A program made the position numbers and the translations under genes. DNA of 64,000 nt from Aurelia coerulea. Taxonomy: Eukaryota > Cnidaria > Scyphozoa > Semaeostomeae > Ulmaridae. Under the pieces are notes generated by a model. The model had not been told where the DNA came from, did not search any database, and saw only the letters and a program-made list of their open reading frames with translations. Shown piece after piece: positions 1 to 10,061 of the stretch (position 1 is the stretch's first letter; each line of letters starts with the position of its first letter). Location: contig CM076958.1 in the NCBI GenBank assembly GCA_039566865.1, positions 6,300,501-6,364,500 on the forward strand, in the 5' to 3' direction.

Positions 1-9
1 ACATGTTTA

Positions 10-636
10 CCCAGGGGGGGTACTTGGTAGTTCAAGGTGACGTACCCGTTGCAAAATTTAGGGTCCTGAATTTTGCAATTTACTACCCTTTAGGGTAGAA
101 AATTTTCAAATTTACTATCGCTTAGGGTTGTGAAAATCGATATGATTAGCTCGGGGAGTTTTAACAAAGTTTGATGAATTGAATTTTTGTTAGTAAGACT
201 CTGTAACAACAGAAATCAACCAGTTATCCAGTTATTCACTATCTTCAGCAGCACCTCAGGTTACTGCAATTAATTTTTATCAATGATCTACGATTGACCA
301 CACTGCCATATGCCCACAGAGTTGGAGAAAGTTCTCCAAATCCCACCTTTATTTCTACAGTATTAAACTTGCCTACTTTTGGTTTTGTTACTAATAATCA
401 CAGAAATCATGCTCTTAACTTTTGGCATCTACTTAATAACAAGCAGTATCTGCTTTTTTTGCTCATATCTGCTATACAATAGCACTATTGTTTCTGGAAC
501 AATTGACCTATTGTTATTGCTGCTTACGGAAGCTACTACCGCTTAGGCTAAAATCTACTACCGCTAAGGGTTTAGGGTTTTACAACATTTTGCAACGGGT
601 ACGTCACCTTGAACTACCAAGTCCCCCCCCCCTGGG
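10..636. mobile_element. G-run-TIR MITE (hAT-like), 627 bp
   Basis: The two ends are inverted copies of each other over about 47 bp. Each starts CCCAGGGGGG, runs through ACTTGGTAGTTCAAGGTGAC and ends near CGTTGCAAAA. The element is flanked by a perfect 8-bp direct repeat, CATGTTTA, at 2-9 and 637-644, the TSD length typical of hAT transposases. The interior repeats variants of TACTACCGCTTAGGGT and has no transposase frame, so it is non-autonomous. The hAT assignment rests on TSD length only. Confidence 0.85.
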
Positions 637-825
637 CATGTTTAGGCCTTGCATAACTAATGTAAATACAGTATTAGAATTTTTAATGGTCGAAACTTTG
701 TACGCATAGATTACATGGGTTTTCGTTAATAAAAAACTTGGATAAACTGAGTAAACTCGGATCAGCGATCAGCTCACAGCAGCAAAATTTGTACATTTCA
801 CCTGAACGTTTCTGCTTTTTGGCAC

Positions 826-1140
826 GAAGCGTTTCTTACTGTTTCTGATTTTTTGGGTTTCTCGAATGAATCGTTTCTTGACAAACAGCATTATGTTTAT
901 CAAGAAAAAGAATTGAATTGGGCTCAAAAGCAGAAGATTATGCATGAATCCTACTTATAAACGTTCAGCGAAGATTTTGCAATGATACTCTTGAATCTAG
1001 CTTTCATTTTCAAAAGTTTCTTAGCTATTCTCAAACACAGTACACGTTGTTTTATAAGAAACTTGGATGAGCACTACTGAAAGTTTCTTATTTCGCATGA
1101 AAATGTCGATGTTTTAATTAGTTTCCTATTTTTTGGGGTC
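826..1140. repeat. GTTTCTTA-rich degraded repeat
   Basis: The octamer GTTTCTTA, its complement TAAGAAAC and near variants recur every 20-60 bp, with no coding frame. The same words dominate 1780-2350, 10.96-11.10 kb, 50.9-51.4 kb and 62.26-62.62 kb, where the surrounding sequence also aligns, so this is probably an old copy of that inverted-repeat family. Boundaries are approximate. Confidence 0.5.
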
Positions 1141-1194
1141 TGAAATTGCGTTATGGTTCGAAGTTGAGCCTTCCTATCCACAAAGGTCTTGCAT

Positions 1195-1631
1195 CCCGGG
1201 GGGGGGGGGGCACTCCCATACTGACGGGATGTGCCGCTCAACAGGGTGTCCTTTTGCGGTAAAAATTATGCGACAGGGTGTCATTTTCTAGCAAAAATTA
1301 TGCGACAGGGTATTATAATAGGTAAAAAAGCTATGCGACAGGGTATCACAAGCAAAAATTGTGTTCTACGCTGTATTTGAGACGCAAAAATTTTTATGCG
1401 ACAGGGTATCACAAGCAAAAATTGTGTTCTACACTGTATTTGAGAGGCAAAATTTTTATGCGACAGGGTATCACAAGCAAAAATTGCGTTCTACACTGTA
1501 TTTGAGAGGCAAAATTTTTATGCGACAGGGTATACTTTTGGCCTATTTTTTATGCGACAGGGTGCAGGGTGTGGAGAGGTTTTCCGCACACCCCCGTCAC
1601 TTCCCTAGTCAAGTACCCCCCCCCCCCCGGG
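1195..1631. mobile_element. G-run-TIR MITE with internal minisatellite, 437 bp
   Basis: The element begins CCC followed by 13 G and ends with 13 C followed by GGG. It is bounded by a perfect 8-bp direct repeat, TCTTGCAT, at 1187-1194 and 1632-1639. The interior is a tandem array (see 1332-1550). There is no transposase. An 8-bp TSD fits hAT mobilisation. The open frame across 1361-1825 is produced by the array and is not a gene. Confidence 0.85.
1332..1550. repeat. 62-bp tandem repeat inside the MITE
   Basis: TATGCGACAGGGTATCAC recurs at about 1332, 1395, 1457 and 1519 (last copy diverging), giving periods of 63, 62 and 62 bp. Shorter GCGACAGGGT copies occur on both sides. Each unit carries a GTTCTACxCTGTATTTGAG segment. 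Confidence 0.85.
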
Positions 1632-1779
1632 TCTTGCATTTGGCATTCATATTGTCACCACGAATAAGCCATGCACATTATGGCAAAAAGTTACCAATTT
1701 TTTGCAGTCAAAACTTGATATTTAAAACGCAATGCCGCGCGAACCGTGATCTACCGACTCTTATTCTAGAAATAAAATT

Positions 1780-2350
1780 TCAGAGTTTCTTACCTGTTCT
1801 TGAACGTAGTACTAGAGTTTCTTAAAATTTTTGGTCATTGTAGTACTAGTTTCTAAAAAACTAGTTTCTTATAAAAAACGTGTACGGGAGTTTCTTACAT
1901 TTCGGCTACAGTACTGTATTCTATTACCAGTTTCATATAAACCAGTTTCTTATATAAAATACGTGCGCGTATTTTTTATGAGAAACTAAGGCCGGGGCTG
2001 ATAGGCAGTTTCTTAAAATTTTGGGCCATTTTGCTGCCAAGTTTCTTATGTGTTTCTTATATTTTTAATGCCTGAACTGTGGAGTCAATTTAGCTTTGTC
2101 AAGAGGCCTCAAGAGAGCGCTCCCAAATTACTTAGCAAGATCACAAAACAAGTAAATAATATAATTTGCAATCAAAATAATGTTCAAACAGTTGCTATAA
2201 CTGTACAGTGTCAAAACATTTTGAGTGCGATGGGAAAATTAAAACTGCATATTACAAAAAGTTTCTTAGCTTTTTAAATTCAGGTAAGGTTGTTTCTTAA
2301 CTTTCGAAAAATTGAGCCTACTGTTTCTTATAAGCTTTTTTTATAAAAAA
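1780..2350. repeat. GTTTCTTA interspersed repeat region
   Basis: Around a dozen copies of GTTTCTTA or AGAAACTA occur, some in short inverted pairs, joined by shared phrases such as TTAAAATTTTTGG and TATAAAAAACGTG. The same phrases recur at 10.6-11.1 kb, 51 kb and 62.3 kb. No gene is visible. Confidence 0.5.
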
Positions 2351-2423
2351 TATGTATTTACCGTAGAGGAGACCGGGATCAATTGTAACACTTTTTGGAA
2401 AATCATCCATATCGTCTAAGAAA

Positions 2424-2484
2424 TAGCCTGCGTGCAGACTCAACTATCCTAAAGTGTAGGATAGTTGAGTCTGCACGCAGGCTA
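2424..2484. mobile_element. 61-bp perfect hairpin insertion (micro-MITE)
   Basis: Two perfect 28-bp inverted arms begin TAGCCTGCGTGCAGACTC and are separated by only 5 bases. The flanks CTAAGAAA and CTAAGAAC match at 7 of 8 positions, consistent with a TSD. The terminal sequence equals that of the 417-bp MITE at 16294-16710, so this is probably a deletion derivative of that family reduced to its ends. Confidence 0.75.
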
Positions 2485-2578
2485 CTAAGAACTTATTAAT
2501 TGCGCTCTTGAAGGTAAATGATATTGTAGTTGCATCCCTTGGAATGAAATAGACATCAGTTACCAGTGGTTTACTAAA

Positions 2579-2940
2579 GTATGAGTTACGAGTTACGAGT
2601 TAGTTTTAATGTACGAGTTACGAGTTACGAGTTGCTTTTATGGTACGAGTTACCTTTTATTTTACGAGTTACGCGTTACGAGTTGCTTTTATTGTACGAG
2701 TTACCTTTTATTTTACGAGTTGCGAGTTGCTTTTATTCTATGAGTTACTTTTTATTCTATGAGTTACGAGTTACCTTTATTGTACGAGTTATTTTTATTT
2801 CACGAGTTACTTTTTATTTTGAGAGTTACGAGTTGCTTTTATTGTACGAGTTGCTTTTTTATTTTACGAGTTACGAGTTGCTTTTTATTTTACGAGTTAC
2901 GAGTTGCTTTTATTGTACGAGTTGCTTTTTATTTTAGCTA
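2579..2940. repeat. TACGAGTTRC minisatellite
   Basis: About 360 bp of tandem repeats are built from ACGAGTTAC and ACGAGTTGC words spaced by CTTTTATTGT or CTTTTTATTTT, with a higher-order period near 45 bp. Two overlapping frames (2581-2937 and 2759-3043) encode only repetitive Tyr/Leu/Ser-rich peptide and are artefacts of the repeat. Confidence 0.9.
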
Positions 2941-3059
2941 TCTTTATTGCACTAGCTACACAAGAGTAGTAACACAAAGGACAGTAACACAAAGGAACTA
3001 TGAAATTCATGATGCAACAGAAAATAACATTAACTTGCTTTAATTACTTGACCTGAACC

Positions 3060-3770
3060 AAACCAGTGTACGGTCTTTATGATCCAAAAGATCTAGCTAT
3101 TCTCACTCTGTTAAGGGTAGGACTCAGCAAACTTTTACACCCCCGTCTAAGTGCCTCGGTGAGAGGTCAGATGTTCACCGGGGTTCTAGTGACCGAGAAA
3201 TATGGTAAAGTTTTCACCGGGGAGTCCCAATTATGTAACGAGGACGGCATAATTATTGAAGGGGTTAGTGGTTCTACGAGGAAATATTTCCTCAAAATTT
3301 TCCCCGGGGTTGACCAATTTGCAGCCGAGGTTTCACTTGTGAGGCATTTGTACCGGGGAGATTCACATCTTGTCCGGGGACCAATTTTGCTCCAATTTTT
3401 TCACCGAGGAAATCACCGGGGTACAATGTACCGGGGCACTTAGACGGGGGTGTACTTTTCATAAATTTCTATAGATTTAGGCATAATTTCAGAGATACAG
3501 TCAACCCTTTGTGTTTCGCAAATGATGGGTAAGAGGACACGGAACATTTTCTACTGCTTAGTCATTTTTATAACGGGCCTAGATCTGATATTCTCAATTG
3601 TGTAAATGCAATATTGCTAACTCGTGGTTTTTCCTCTCTCTCAAATGAAGTTTTACTGGGGTTTTACTCAAATTCATTCTGTATGGAGACAAAAGGTTAA
3701 CCATCGACAACAATAAAAAGCTACTCGATGCAACCCTCAAATGCAGTCGTGCTACAGAACGCTTTTAAAT
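3060..3770 (+). pseudogene. LINE reverse transcriptase C-terminal tail, split
   Basis: Before 3136 the frame reads YGLYDPKDLAILTLLRVGLS. After the insertion at 3137-3453 it continues with a decayed EDTEHFLLL-type stretch and closes with a KLLDATLKCSRATERF-like end. The same YDPKG..LRVGLSKL..HNFRDT..EHFLL..C tail occurs at 31.3-32.1 kb (minus) and 32.2-32.7 kb (plus), so this is a third 5'-truncated copy of one LINE family. Frameshifts make it non-functional. The upstream end abuts the minisatellite. Confidence 0.75.
3137..3453. mobile_element. MITE inserted in LINE tail, 317 bp
   Basis: Terminal inverted repeats read ACACCCCCGTCTAAGTGCC, with a CGGT-type continuation. The direct repeat ACTTTT at 3131-3136 and 3454-3459 marks the insertion. 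CACCGGGG and CGAGG words repeat inside. It interrupts the LINE tail, so it is younger than that LINE. The open frame 3066-3443 crosses both and is not a gene. Confidence 0.8.
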
Positions 3771-3904
3771 GTTCCATGAGGGGTACTTCGGGGGGGGGGG
3801 GGTCCCAATACCGCAATACCTCACGAAAAAGACACCAAATACCGCAATACCGCAATACCGCACTAAAAAATAGCAAAATACCGCATACGCTAGAAAACTA
3901 AAAA

Positions 3905-4296
3905 CAAAGCTATTTCATTTCATTTCATTTGATTTATTTTAGGAGGGTTGCCCTTCGGTAAAAACCGTTTTTCAAGGGGCCCTCCGATAAAAACTATTAC
4001 TATACAAAAACACCAAATAATTTACCTTAACCCTAATTACAATAGAAACCATAATATTAAAAACCTATTTACAAGAATTGATTATTTATATACATATTAG
4101 AAATAAAAACAAGAAAGAAAAACAAATCCTAAGTCTCTGACAGGGGCAGAACCTGCAGCGCCAGCACCGGCAGCCCCCCGGCGACACGACAACCCGGTGC
4201 GAACAGCGATCGAAACCATGACCGCCATTCGCCCCAAGCCGGCCCGCCACCCATGGACAACCAGCGCCACCGCCGCAGGCCCCACCCTGTAGTTAT
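3905..4296 (-). other. LINE 3' untranslated region and tail
   Basis: This lies downstream of the RT frame on the minus strand. It opens with a GC-rich block (about 4140-4290) unlike its AT-rich surroundings. It ends with a short hairpin (CGGT/TTTT/ACCG), a GGAGGG...CCCTCC pairing potential and a tail of AATGA repeats near 3907-3930. Hairpin plus short-repeat tail is typical of CR1/L2-type 3' ends recognised by the element's own RT. The small frame 4097-4285 inside the GC block has no other support. Confidence 0.7.
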
Positions 4297-7200
4297 CTAA
4301 ATAGATGTTTTGAAGCTATTCAGAGAGGATGCCTGCTTTGACTCAGCTGAAAGGCTATTCCACAATTTTGCACCCCTAAAAGAGAAACATTTCTGCCCAT
4401 TTGCAGATGTTTTCTTTGGTACCCTCAGGTCAGTCTCGGTGTTTCGAAGGCAACGGGTGGAGCATTGTGAATTTCTTTTGAAAAGGCTACTCAAGTATTG
4501 CGGAGCCAGGTCATTGAGTGACTTGAAGAACATTGTTTTTGACTCATTACTAATGAGTTGTTCAATGGTCTTCCAGCCCAGCCTTTCGATAAGTGGCCTG
4601 CTTGGGGAGTCAAAGCTGCTATTCGTAACAATCCTGGCAGCTCGGTTTTGAAGCTTCTGTAGCTGCTTGATTTCACTAGAACCACAACAACCCCAAACAG
4701 AACAACAGTATCGAAAGTGTGGCTCAACAATACCTGTGTAAAGATTCTCAAGAGTTACCCTTGGTAGAAACTTCTTGGCATGCTTTAAAAAGCCGATGGC
4801 CCTTGAGACCTTGGCAGAGACAGCCTTTATTTGCTCTTTCCAATCTAAAGAGAAATCAATTTGGACACCAAGGTATTTTGTTTTTTGAACAACGTCAAGC
4901 TCATTGTCACGTAAGTTCAATTCCAAATTCTGATTTGTACTTTTGAGAACGTTACGTTTTTGCCTGGTAGTAATAAGCATGGCGTGTGTTTTTGCAACAT
5001 TCAAAGAAAGTTTATTGCCTTGAAGCCATGTATCCAATCGCCTAAGATCATTGTTAATAGCACCATTCAGCTGAGTCATATTCAATGCCTGGTGACACAA
5101 ACTGGTGTCGTCAGCATACATGGACACAGTTGAACCCTGGACGGCCAGTGGAAGGTCATTGATAAAGATGAGGAAGAGAAGAGGGCTGAGACATGAGCCT
5201 TGTGGCATACCGACTTCTACATCCCCTATGTCTGAGGCAACGCCATTAACCCTGCAGAATTGTTTACGGTTGGATAGGTATGACCTAAACCAAGACAGCT
5301 CTCGCTGCTGAACACCACAAATTTGAAGTTTTTCACAGAGGATGTCATGATCAACAGTATCAAAAGCCTTTTTCAAATCAATGAACACTAATCCCACAAG
5401 CCGTCCAAGGTCCAAGCCATTGTACCAGTCATCAGTATTTTTGAGCAAACACGTAAGTGTAGAATGAAGCCTCAGAAACCCAGATTGATCAGGGGAGAAG
5501 AGACCATTTTCTTTCATATACTGATACAGCTGGTCAAAAATAAGTTTTTCAAAGAGCCTTGAGATAACGGGTAAGACTGATATCGGACGGTAGTTTGATT
5601 TTTCAGTCTTGTCTCCATCTTTGAAAATCGGAGTAACTCTAGCTACTTTCCATGAATCCGGGAACTGGCTAGTTTCAATGGAAGTGTTAAACAAGAAAGC
5701 AAGAGAGTTTTCAATGAAAGGTAAGGCCAGTTTCAGAAAGTAGCTAGAGATATTGTCAATCCCAAAGCTCTTTGCAGTTTTAATCTTGGCAAATGCAGCC
5801 CTGATCTCTTTAACTTCAATGGTCTTGAAGTTAAACTTAGCCTTATTTGCATTGACTTCATATTCACCTGTAAGAAGAGGGTTGGGGACAGGATCAATTT
5901 TGTCTGCTAGTTCCTTGCCTATAGAGCAAAAGAAATTGTTCATAGCATCTGAAATGCCTTTTTTATGAACAGTTTCATTGCCAGCCACTTTGAGACATCT
6001 GATGTTACTGGACTTTGATCTCTTATTGAGAAGTTCATTAACTGCCTTCCAAGATTCTTTCATGTTGCCTTGGCATGCAGAGATCTTATCAGTGAAATAT
6101 TGCTTCTTCAACTGAATATTCCTAGAATTGACCTTGTTGCGGACCTGCCTATATGAATCCATAAGAAATTGGGATTTTCTTTTGGAAGCAGCCTTTCTTA
6201 ACTTATCCCTAGTCTGCATTAGGTCCCTAAGGTCTTTATCTATCCATGGGCAGTATTTCTCTGAAACACGCATTTCAGTTATTGGAGCATGTTTGTCTAT
6301 GATCAAGGAAAATAGGTTCGACCAATTATTGACAAGAGTATTGATGTCATCTGTTTCAGTAAGCATTTGCTCCCAGCATATGCCAGAGACATCTGCCAAA
6401 AATCCATCCTCATTGAAATTTTTCATTTTGCGGGTTTTGATCATTTTATGGTCTTTTTCTACTGCACCATTGAATTTACGAATGCAGTAAACCATATAAT
6501 GATCACTCATGGAAACTTCATGTACCCCTGATTTTACAATGTTTCTGGCACATGTTGTAGCAATATGATCAATAATAGAGGAAGTTGTTAGAGTGACCCT
6601 AGTTGGCTCCTCAAAAAGCTGTTTGAAGCTGAACAACCCATAGAGATCAAGCATGTGCTTTGAGTTGTTGTCTATAGGCTGTTCAGCTTGTTTTGGAGTG
6701 AGATCACAGTTTGTGTCTCCTAGGAGGATTATTTCTTTACCCTCTTTGTCCAAGAAAGAAAGAACCTTTTCCAGCTTATCAAAAGAGGCAACAGGGTCAC
6801 TTGGTGGTCTGTACCAGGCAAGAACGAGAAAGGACTTACTTTTAGGAGGTTCCACTTCAATGCATATGATTTCTAAGTCATCAACTGGAACATCAGAACG
6901 AGGTTTGCATTTGATAGAGTCTCTAATATAGATAGAGACTCCACCACCATTGCAAGTCCTTTCCAGGCGTTCTTGCTGGTAGCCTGCAATGCTAGTCAAC
7001 TCTTTTGGGTAATTAGGATCAAGCTTAGTCTCATTCAAGGCGAGAATATGGATCCCTAAATTATTTATCAGTAACTGAACCTCATCTAGGTGACTACGTA
7101 GACCGTTAACATTCAGGGATGCAATTGCCATGCCTTTTTTGTAGCCTATATGCTGACGACACCCAGTCACTGGGTTATTATTACCGTGACCAGTTTTCTT

Positions 7201-7311
7201 CAATGAAGTTGATTTTGCTAGTGCTGCATTACTGTTGGCATCCTCTCTGCTTGGAAGGTGTATTAATACAGTACACCGGTCTGTAGCAGTTTGATTGCCA
7301 CCTAAATCCAC
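4297..7311 (-). CDS. Intact LINE ORF2: AP endonuclease plus reverse transcriptase
   Basis: This 1004-residue frame has no stop or frameshift. Residues about 61-280 form an apurinic-type endonuclease, with NVNGLRSH near 68, LNETKL near 92, GDTN at 198-201 and SDH at 269-271. The RT spans about 510-780: NYRPISVLP, then FIDLKKAFDTVDH (643-655, with the first catalytic Asp), MPQGSCLSPLLF, then YADD at 732-735. A C-terminal domain follows with YLGV and a WNSL motif near 984. The layout fits CR1/L2/jockey-group LINEs; the exact clade is uncertain. The first Met is used, but Met61 (7131) directly before the endonuclease is a plausible alternative. No gag-like ORF1 was seen upstream. With every visible catalytic motif present, this could be a recent, possibly active copy. 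Confidence 0.9.
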   Translation of the reverse strand: MDLGGNQTATDRCTVLIHLPSREDANSNAALAKSTSLKKTGHGNNNPVTGCRQHIGYKKGMAIASLNVNGLRSHLDEVQLLINNLGIHILALNETKLDPNYPKELTSIAGYQQERLERTCNGGGVSIYIRDSIKCKPRSDVPVDDLEIICIEVEPPKSKSFLVLAWYRPPSDPVASFDKLEKVLSFLDKEGKEIILLGDTNCDLTPKQAEQPIDNNSKHMLDLYGLFSFKQLFEEPTRVTLTTSSIIDHIATTCARNIVKSGVHEVSMSDHYMVYCIRKFNGAVEKDHKMIKTRKMKNFNEDGFLADVSGICWEQMLTETDDINTLVNNWSNLFSLIIDKHAPITEMRVSEKYCPWIDKDLRDLMQTRDKLRKAASKRKSQFLMDSYRQVRNKVNSRNIQLKKQYFTDKISACQGNMKESWKAVNELLNKRSKSSNIRCLKVAGNETVHKKGISDAMNNFFCSIGKELADKIDPVPNPLLTGEYEVNANKAKFNFKTIEVKEIRAAFAKIKTAKSFGIDNISSYFLKLALPFIENSLAFLFNTSIETSQFPDSWKVARVTPIFKDGDKTEKSNYRPISVLPVISRLFEKLIFDQLYQYMKENGLFSPDQSGFLRLHSTLTCLLKNTDDWYNGLDLGRLVGLVFIDLKKAFDTVDHDILCEKLQICGVQQRELSWFRSYLSNRKQFCRVNGVASDIGDVEVGMPQGSCLSPLLFLIFINDLPLAVQGSTVSMYADDTSLCHQALNMTQLNGAINNDLRRLDTWLQGNKLSLNVAKTHAMLITTRQKRNVLKSTNQNLELNLRDNELDVVQKTKYLGVQIDFSLDWKEQIKAVSAKVSRAIGFLKHAKKFLPRVTLENLYTGIVEPHFRYCCSVWGCCGSSEIKQLQKLQNRAARIVTNSSFDSPSRPLIERLGWKTIEQLISNESKTMFFKSLNDLAPQYLSSLFKRNSQCSTRCLRNTETDLRVPKKTSANGQKCFSFRGAKLWNSLSAESKQASSLNSFKTSI

Positions 7312-7980
7312 CTTCCTCCGTCAAAATTTGTAGTCTGATCTATTAGATCGTAGTTAGATGTTTTACAGACAAAATAGTGATGTGAGAACGATGGGGAAAA
7401 ATTTCATCTATGTGCTTTTAGTAAAACTGCTTTGACGGCAGAAATTATGAATATATAGAACAGATCTTATATCATAGTCGTATCATTGATCTAAACTGTT
7501 TACCCTTTAGTGGTACTGTTAATGTCCGGGTCAAAGGTGCAAATGTATTCGAAAGCAACATGGTTGGAAAGGAAACTTTTCAAAACAAAACGTAATAATA
7601 ATGATAATAATAATAACTAATATTTTGACAGGTTGACTTGTTCAGCATAAAACTATCTGGTATCATTGCAGGACCTGTAATCCTACCTATTGACAATCGT
7701 TGTAGTTGAAATTAAGGCAAAAAAGTAGAATAAAATGAAAATAGTTTAATGTACAATTAAAGGATAAGAATTTATTGGAGTCAAATACATTTTTCTTGGA
7801 CATCTACAAAGACTTCCATGGTTTTAGTTTCTATTTATATAGCAAGACAGAGAGAGAGAGAGATAGATCAGGGACTTCCCTCTCCTTCGTTGTTCTTTCC
7901 TCTATATCAATTCGTCTCCAATATGCTTCGTTCCTGAACAGGAAAATGGTATTACAGGAAATTTGGATGTTAATTTTCGT
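7312..7980. other. LINE 5' flank and host-element remainder, non-coding
   Basis: No ORF1-like zinc-knuckle frame is present. The stretch holds an AATAATAATGATAATAATAAT run near 7593-7618 and a short (GA)n run near 7847-7866. It probably includes the LINE 5' untranslated region, but the 5' boundary could not be fixed. Confidence 0.4.
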
Positions 7981-8194
7981 ACAATACCGCATACCGCGCT
8001 GTGAAAGTTCGATACCGCAATACCGCAAGTTTTTTCCGTCATTACCGCAATACCGCACAAAATTTACCCCCGATACCGCAATACCGCAAACCCCGAAGTA
8101 CCCCTCATTCTAGGGTCCCGAGTTCACCAGCATTTAACTGTTTTTGGGTTGGGATGTTTTCGGAAAAAAATACCCGTTTTTTCTGAGATTCTAG

Positions 8195-9376
8195 GTCCTA
8201 GAATTCTGCTTCAAGTATACCACTTTCTCAGTGAAATCACGGATGAGCGTGGTGTCATGTTTTCATCAACATTGCCCCCAGCGGGACTGCTTTTCAAAGA
8301 TAAGTTGCTAGAAATCACTAGAAACTTTAGTTATCTAGGCTTTTTACTGACTCCTTCTTTTAGTATCAAGAGTCTTCTGAACGACTTGTACAAACGCGCT
8401 CTGAAAGCTTATTATAAAATGAAAAATTATTTGGAGGAATTGTTCCGGACGAATGTAGATTTAACCTTAAAATTATTCGAAAGCCTTGTTAGACTGATAC
8501 TTCTTTATGGGGTGGACGTTTGGGGCTGCTTCAAAGCATGCTTTCAATGACGATAACCCAATCGAGAAACTGAACATGAAGCTTTGTAAAGATATACTTG
8601 GAGTAAAACGAACTACATCAAGTGTTGCTTCTCGATGCGAGTTAGGGAGAAGACAATTACATGTTTTGGGTTTCAGATCAACAATGAAAAATATACTTCG
8701 TATTTCTGAGGGAAAAAGCAATGAAATTGTGACACATGTTTTCCAAAATAACATACGATTAGACTTAACATGGTCAAGTTGTATAAAATACATTTTCTTC
8801 AGCCATGGTTTCGGCGATTTATGGGAAAACCGAATTAAAACTTTCATATCCATTTGTGCCACACATCAGATAAATCAACAAGTAATATATTGTTCCGATC
8901 AAACTACCCTCTCGATGTTGAAAAATCAACCGAAAATGAGAACTTACTTTACCTTTAAAACTGTATTTAAGATTGAAAAATACATTTCAAGTGTGAAGAA
9001 TATTGAAAAGAGAACTTTGCTCAGCAAATTTAGGTTATCTGATCATCGTTTAGAGGTAGAGGTCGGTAGATATCACAGACCAAAAAAGAATCCAGAAGAG
9101 AGAATATGCCCTACATGCAACATTTAAGAAGATGAAATTCACTGCCTAATGGCTTGCAATATAAATAGGGAAATCCGGGAACAACTATTTGGACAAATAG
9201 AGCAACAGCATTCTTTCTTTAGACATATGAATGTGAAAGATCGTTTCATTTATTTAATGCAGAATGATGACCATAATCTATGTCCACTGATACAAAGCTT
9301 TATCGTGAATTGCGTAACAGCTTCATATGATCTGAAACGTTCGCTGAACACAGCCCCAAATGTACAACCTTTATGA
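8195..9376 (+). pseudogene. LINE RT C-terminal domain, frameshifted
   Basis: The fragment starts after the RT core with FSYLGFLLTPSFSIKSLL and runs through LILLYGVDVWG. A frameshift near 8510-8550 follows, then DNPIEKLNMKLCKDILGVKR and a long tail ending in CPTCN, an in-frame stop at 9125-9127, and EDEIHCLMAC. C-x2-C...H-x4-C is the C-terminal zinc-binding signature of several non-LTR retrotransposons. The RT catalytic part is absent, so this is a 5'-truncated, dead copy. It starts just downstream of the G-rich element's right end. Confidence 0.8.
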
Positions 9377-9701
9377 TTTGTTTCGCTTTATTTGTAATTC
9401 ATAATCACGTTATTTTAGACCCACGTTACTGTTCATTCGTTATTGTTGTCATTTAGTTTAGTTAGTTCCTTAGTAGCTGCTTAAGTATACAAGTTCTCTT
9501 GTACTAGGCTATTGATGGAAAAATGAAAATCTGAAAATCTGAAAAATCATCCTATCGACCGTCTTACGAGAACAATACCATCACGTGACGGTTTCAATTT
9601 TGATTGTTTCAGAGTGTCCGCGCAGGTTTTAATTTATTACTACCGTCTTACCAATCATCTTTGGCCTTTTGGTCTTGCGTTTTTGTTCACTAATTTGGGA
9701 A

Positions 9702-9834
9702 GATCGGGTCTGTCAAATTTGTAATGAGGAATTCATTGAAGATGAAAAACACTTTCTACTTAAAGGTGAACACTATTATCCAAGTACGAAACAACTTACC
9801 CCTGATGATTCGCTTCAATATTTAGTTGTATTTT
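9702..9834 (+). pseudogene. Second, shorter copy of the same LINE C-terminal tail
   Basis: The frame reads DRVCQICNEEFIEDEKHFLL and then a short stretch to a stop. This reproduces the C-x2-C...ED..H zinc-finger end of the 8195-9376 copy. It is followed by a short ATGAATGAATG tail near 9880, the expected end of a LINE insertion. It is too short to have function. Confidence 0.6.
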
Positions 9835-10061
9835 AGTTTATCTCCTTCATGTGATGGCCCTGGGGTAGTCTGTGCTGAATGAATGAAAAAATGTATGCAG
9901 TGTGTGCAAAAGAATAGGCGTGTGTTGGAATGGTATGGCGTTGATTTGCATAGCAACGAAAGAAGGAAAGCGAGGCTGTTTCAAAATGGGGAATGTGTTG
10001 ACAAAAATTTTAGTGAAATGTTCATTCTCTGTCTCGAGTATGACAGTTTGAGTATTCTATA

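Larger units (their letters stand above)
3776..8108. mobile_element. G-rich-TIR element with ATACCGCA repeats, split by a LINE
   Basis: The ends are inverted copies reading ATGAGGGGTACTTCGGGG. Both flanks carry tandem ATACCGCA motifs, direct on the left (3812-3895) and on the right (7983-8090). The centre is occupied by the LINE described below. No convincing TSD was found, so exact ends and superfamily are open. It resembles the other G-run MITEs in having G-rich tips and a private internal minisatellite. Confidence 0.65.

Noticed and set aside
1332..1550. CRISPR array
   Set aside because: The repeats are directly adjacent 62-bp tandem units without unique spacers, inside a MITE of a eukaryotic genome.
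2581..3043. Two long overlapping plus-strand frames of about 100 residues
   Set aside because: Both are translations of the ACGAGTTRC minisatellite and its edge.
3066..3443. 125-residue frame as a novel protein
   Set aside because: It starts in a LINE tail and continues into an inserted MITE, so the fusion is accidental.
4097..4285. 62-codon GC-rich minus-strand frame after the LINE ORF
   Set aside because: It lies in the LINE 3' untranslated region, and base composition alone keeps it open. No motif is present.
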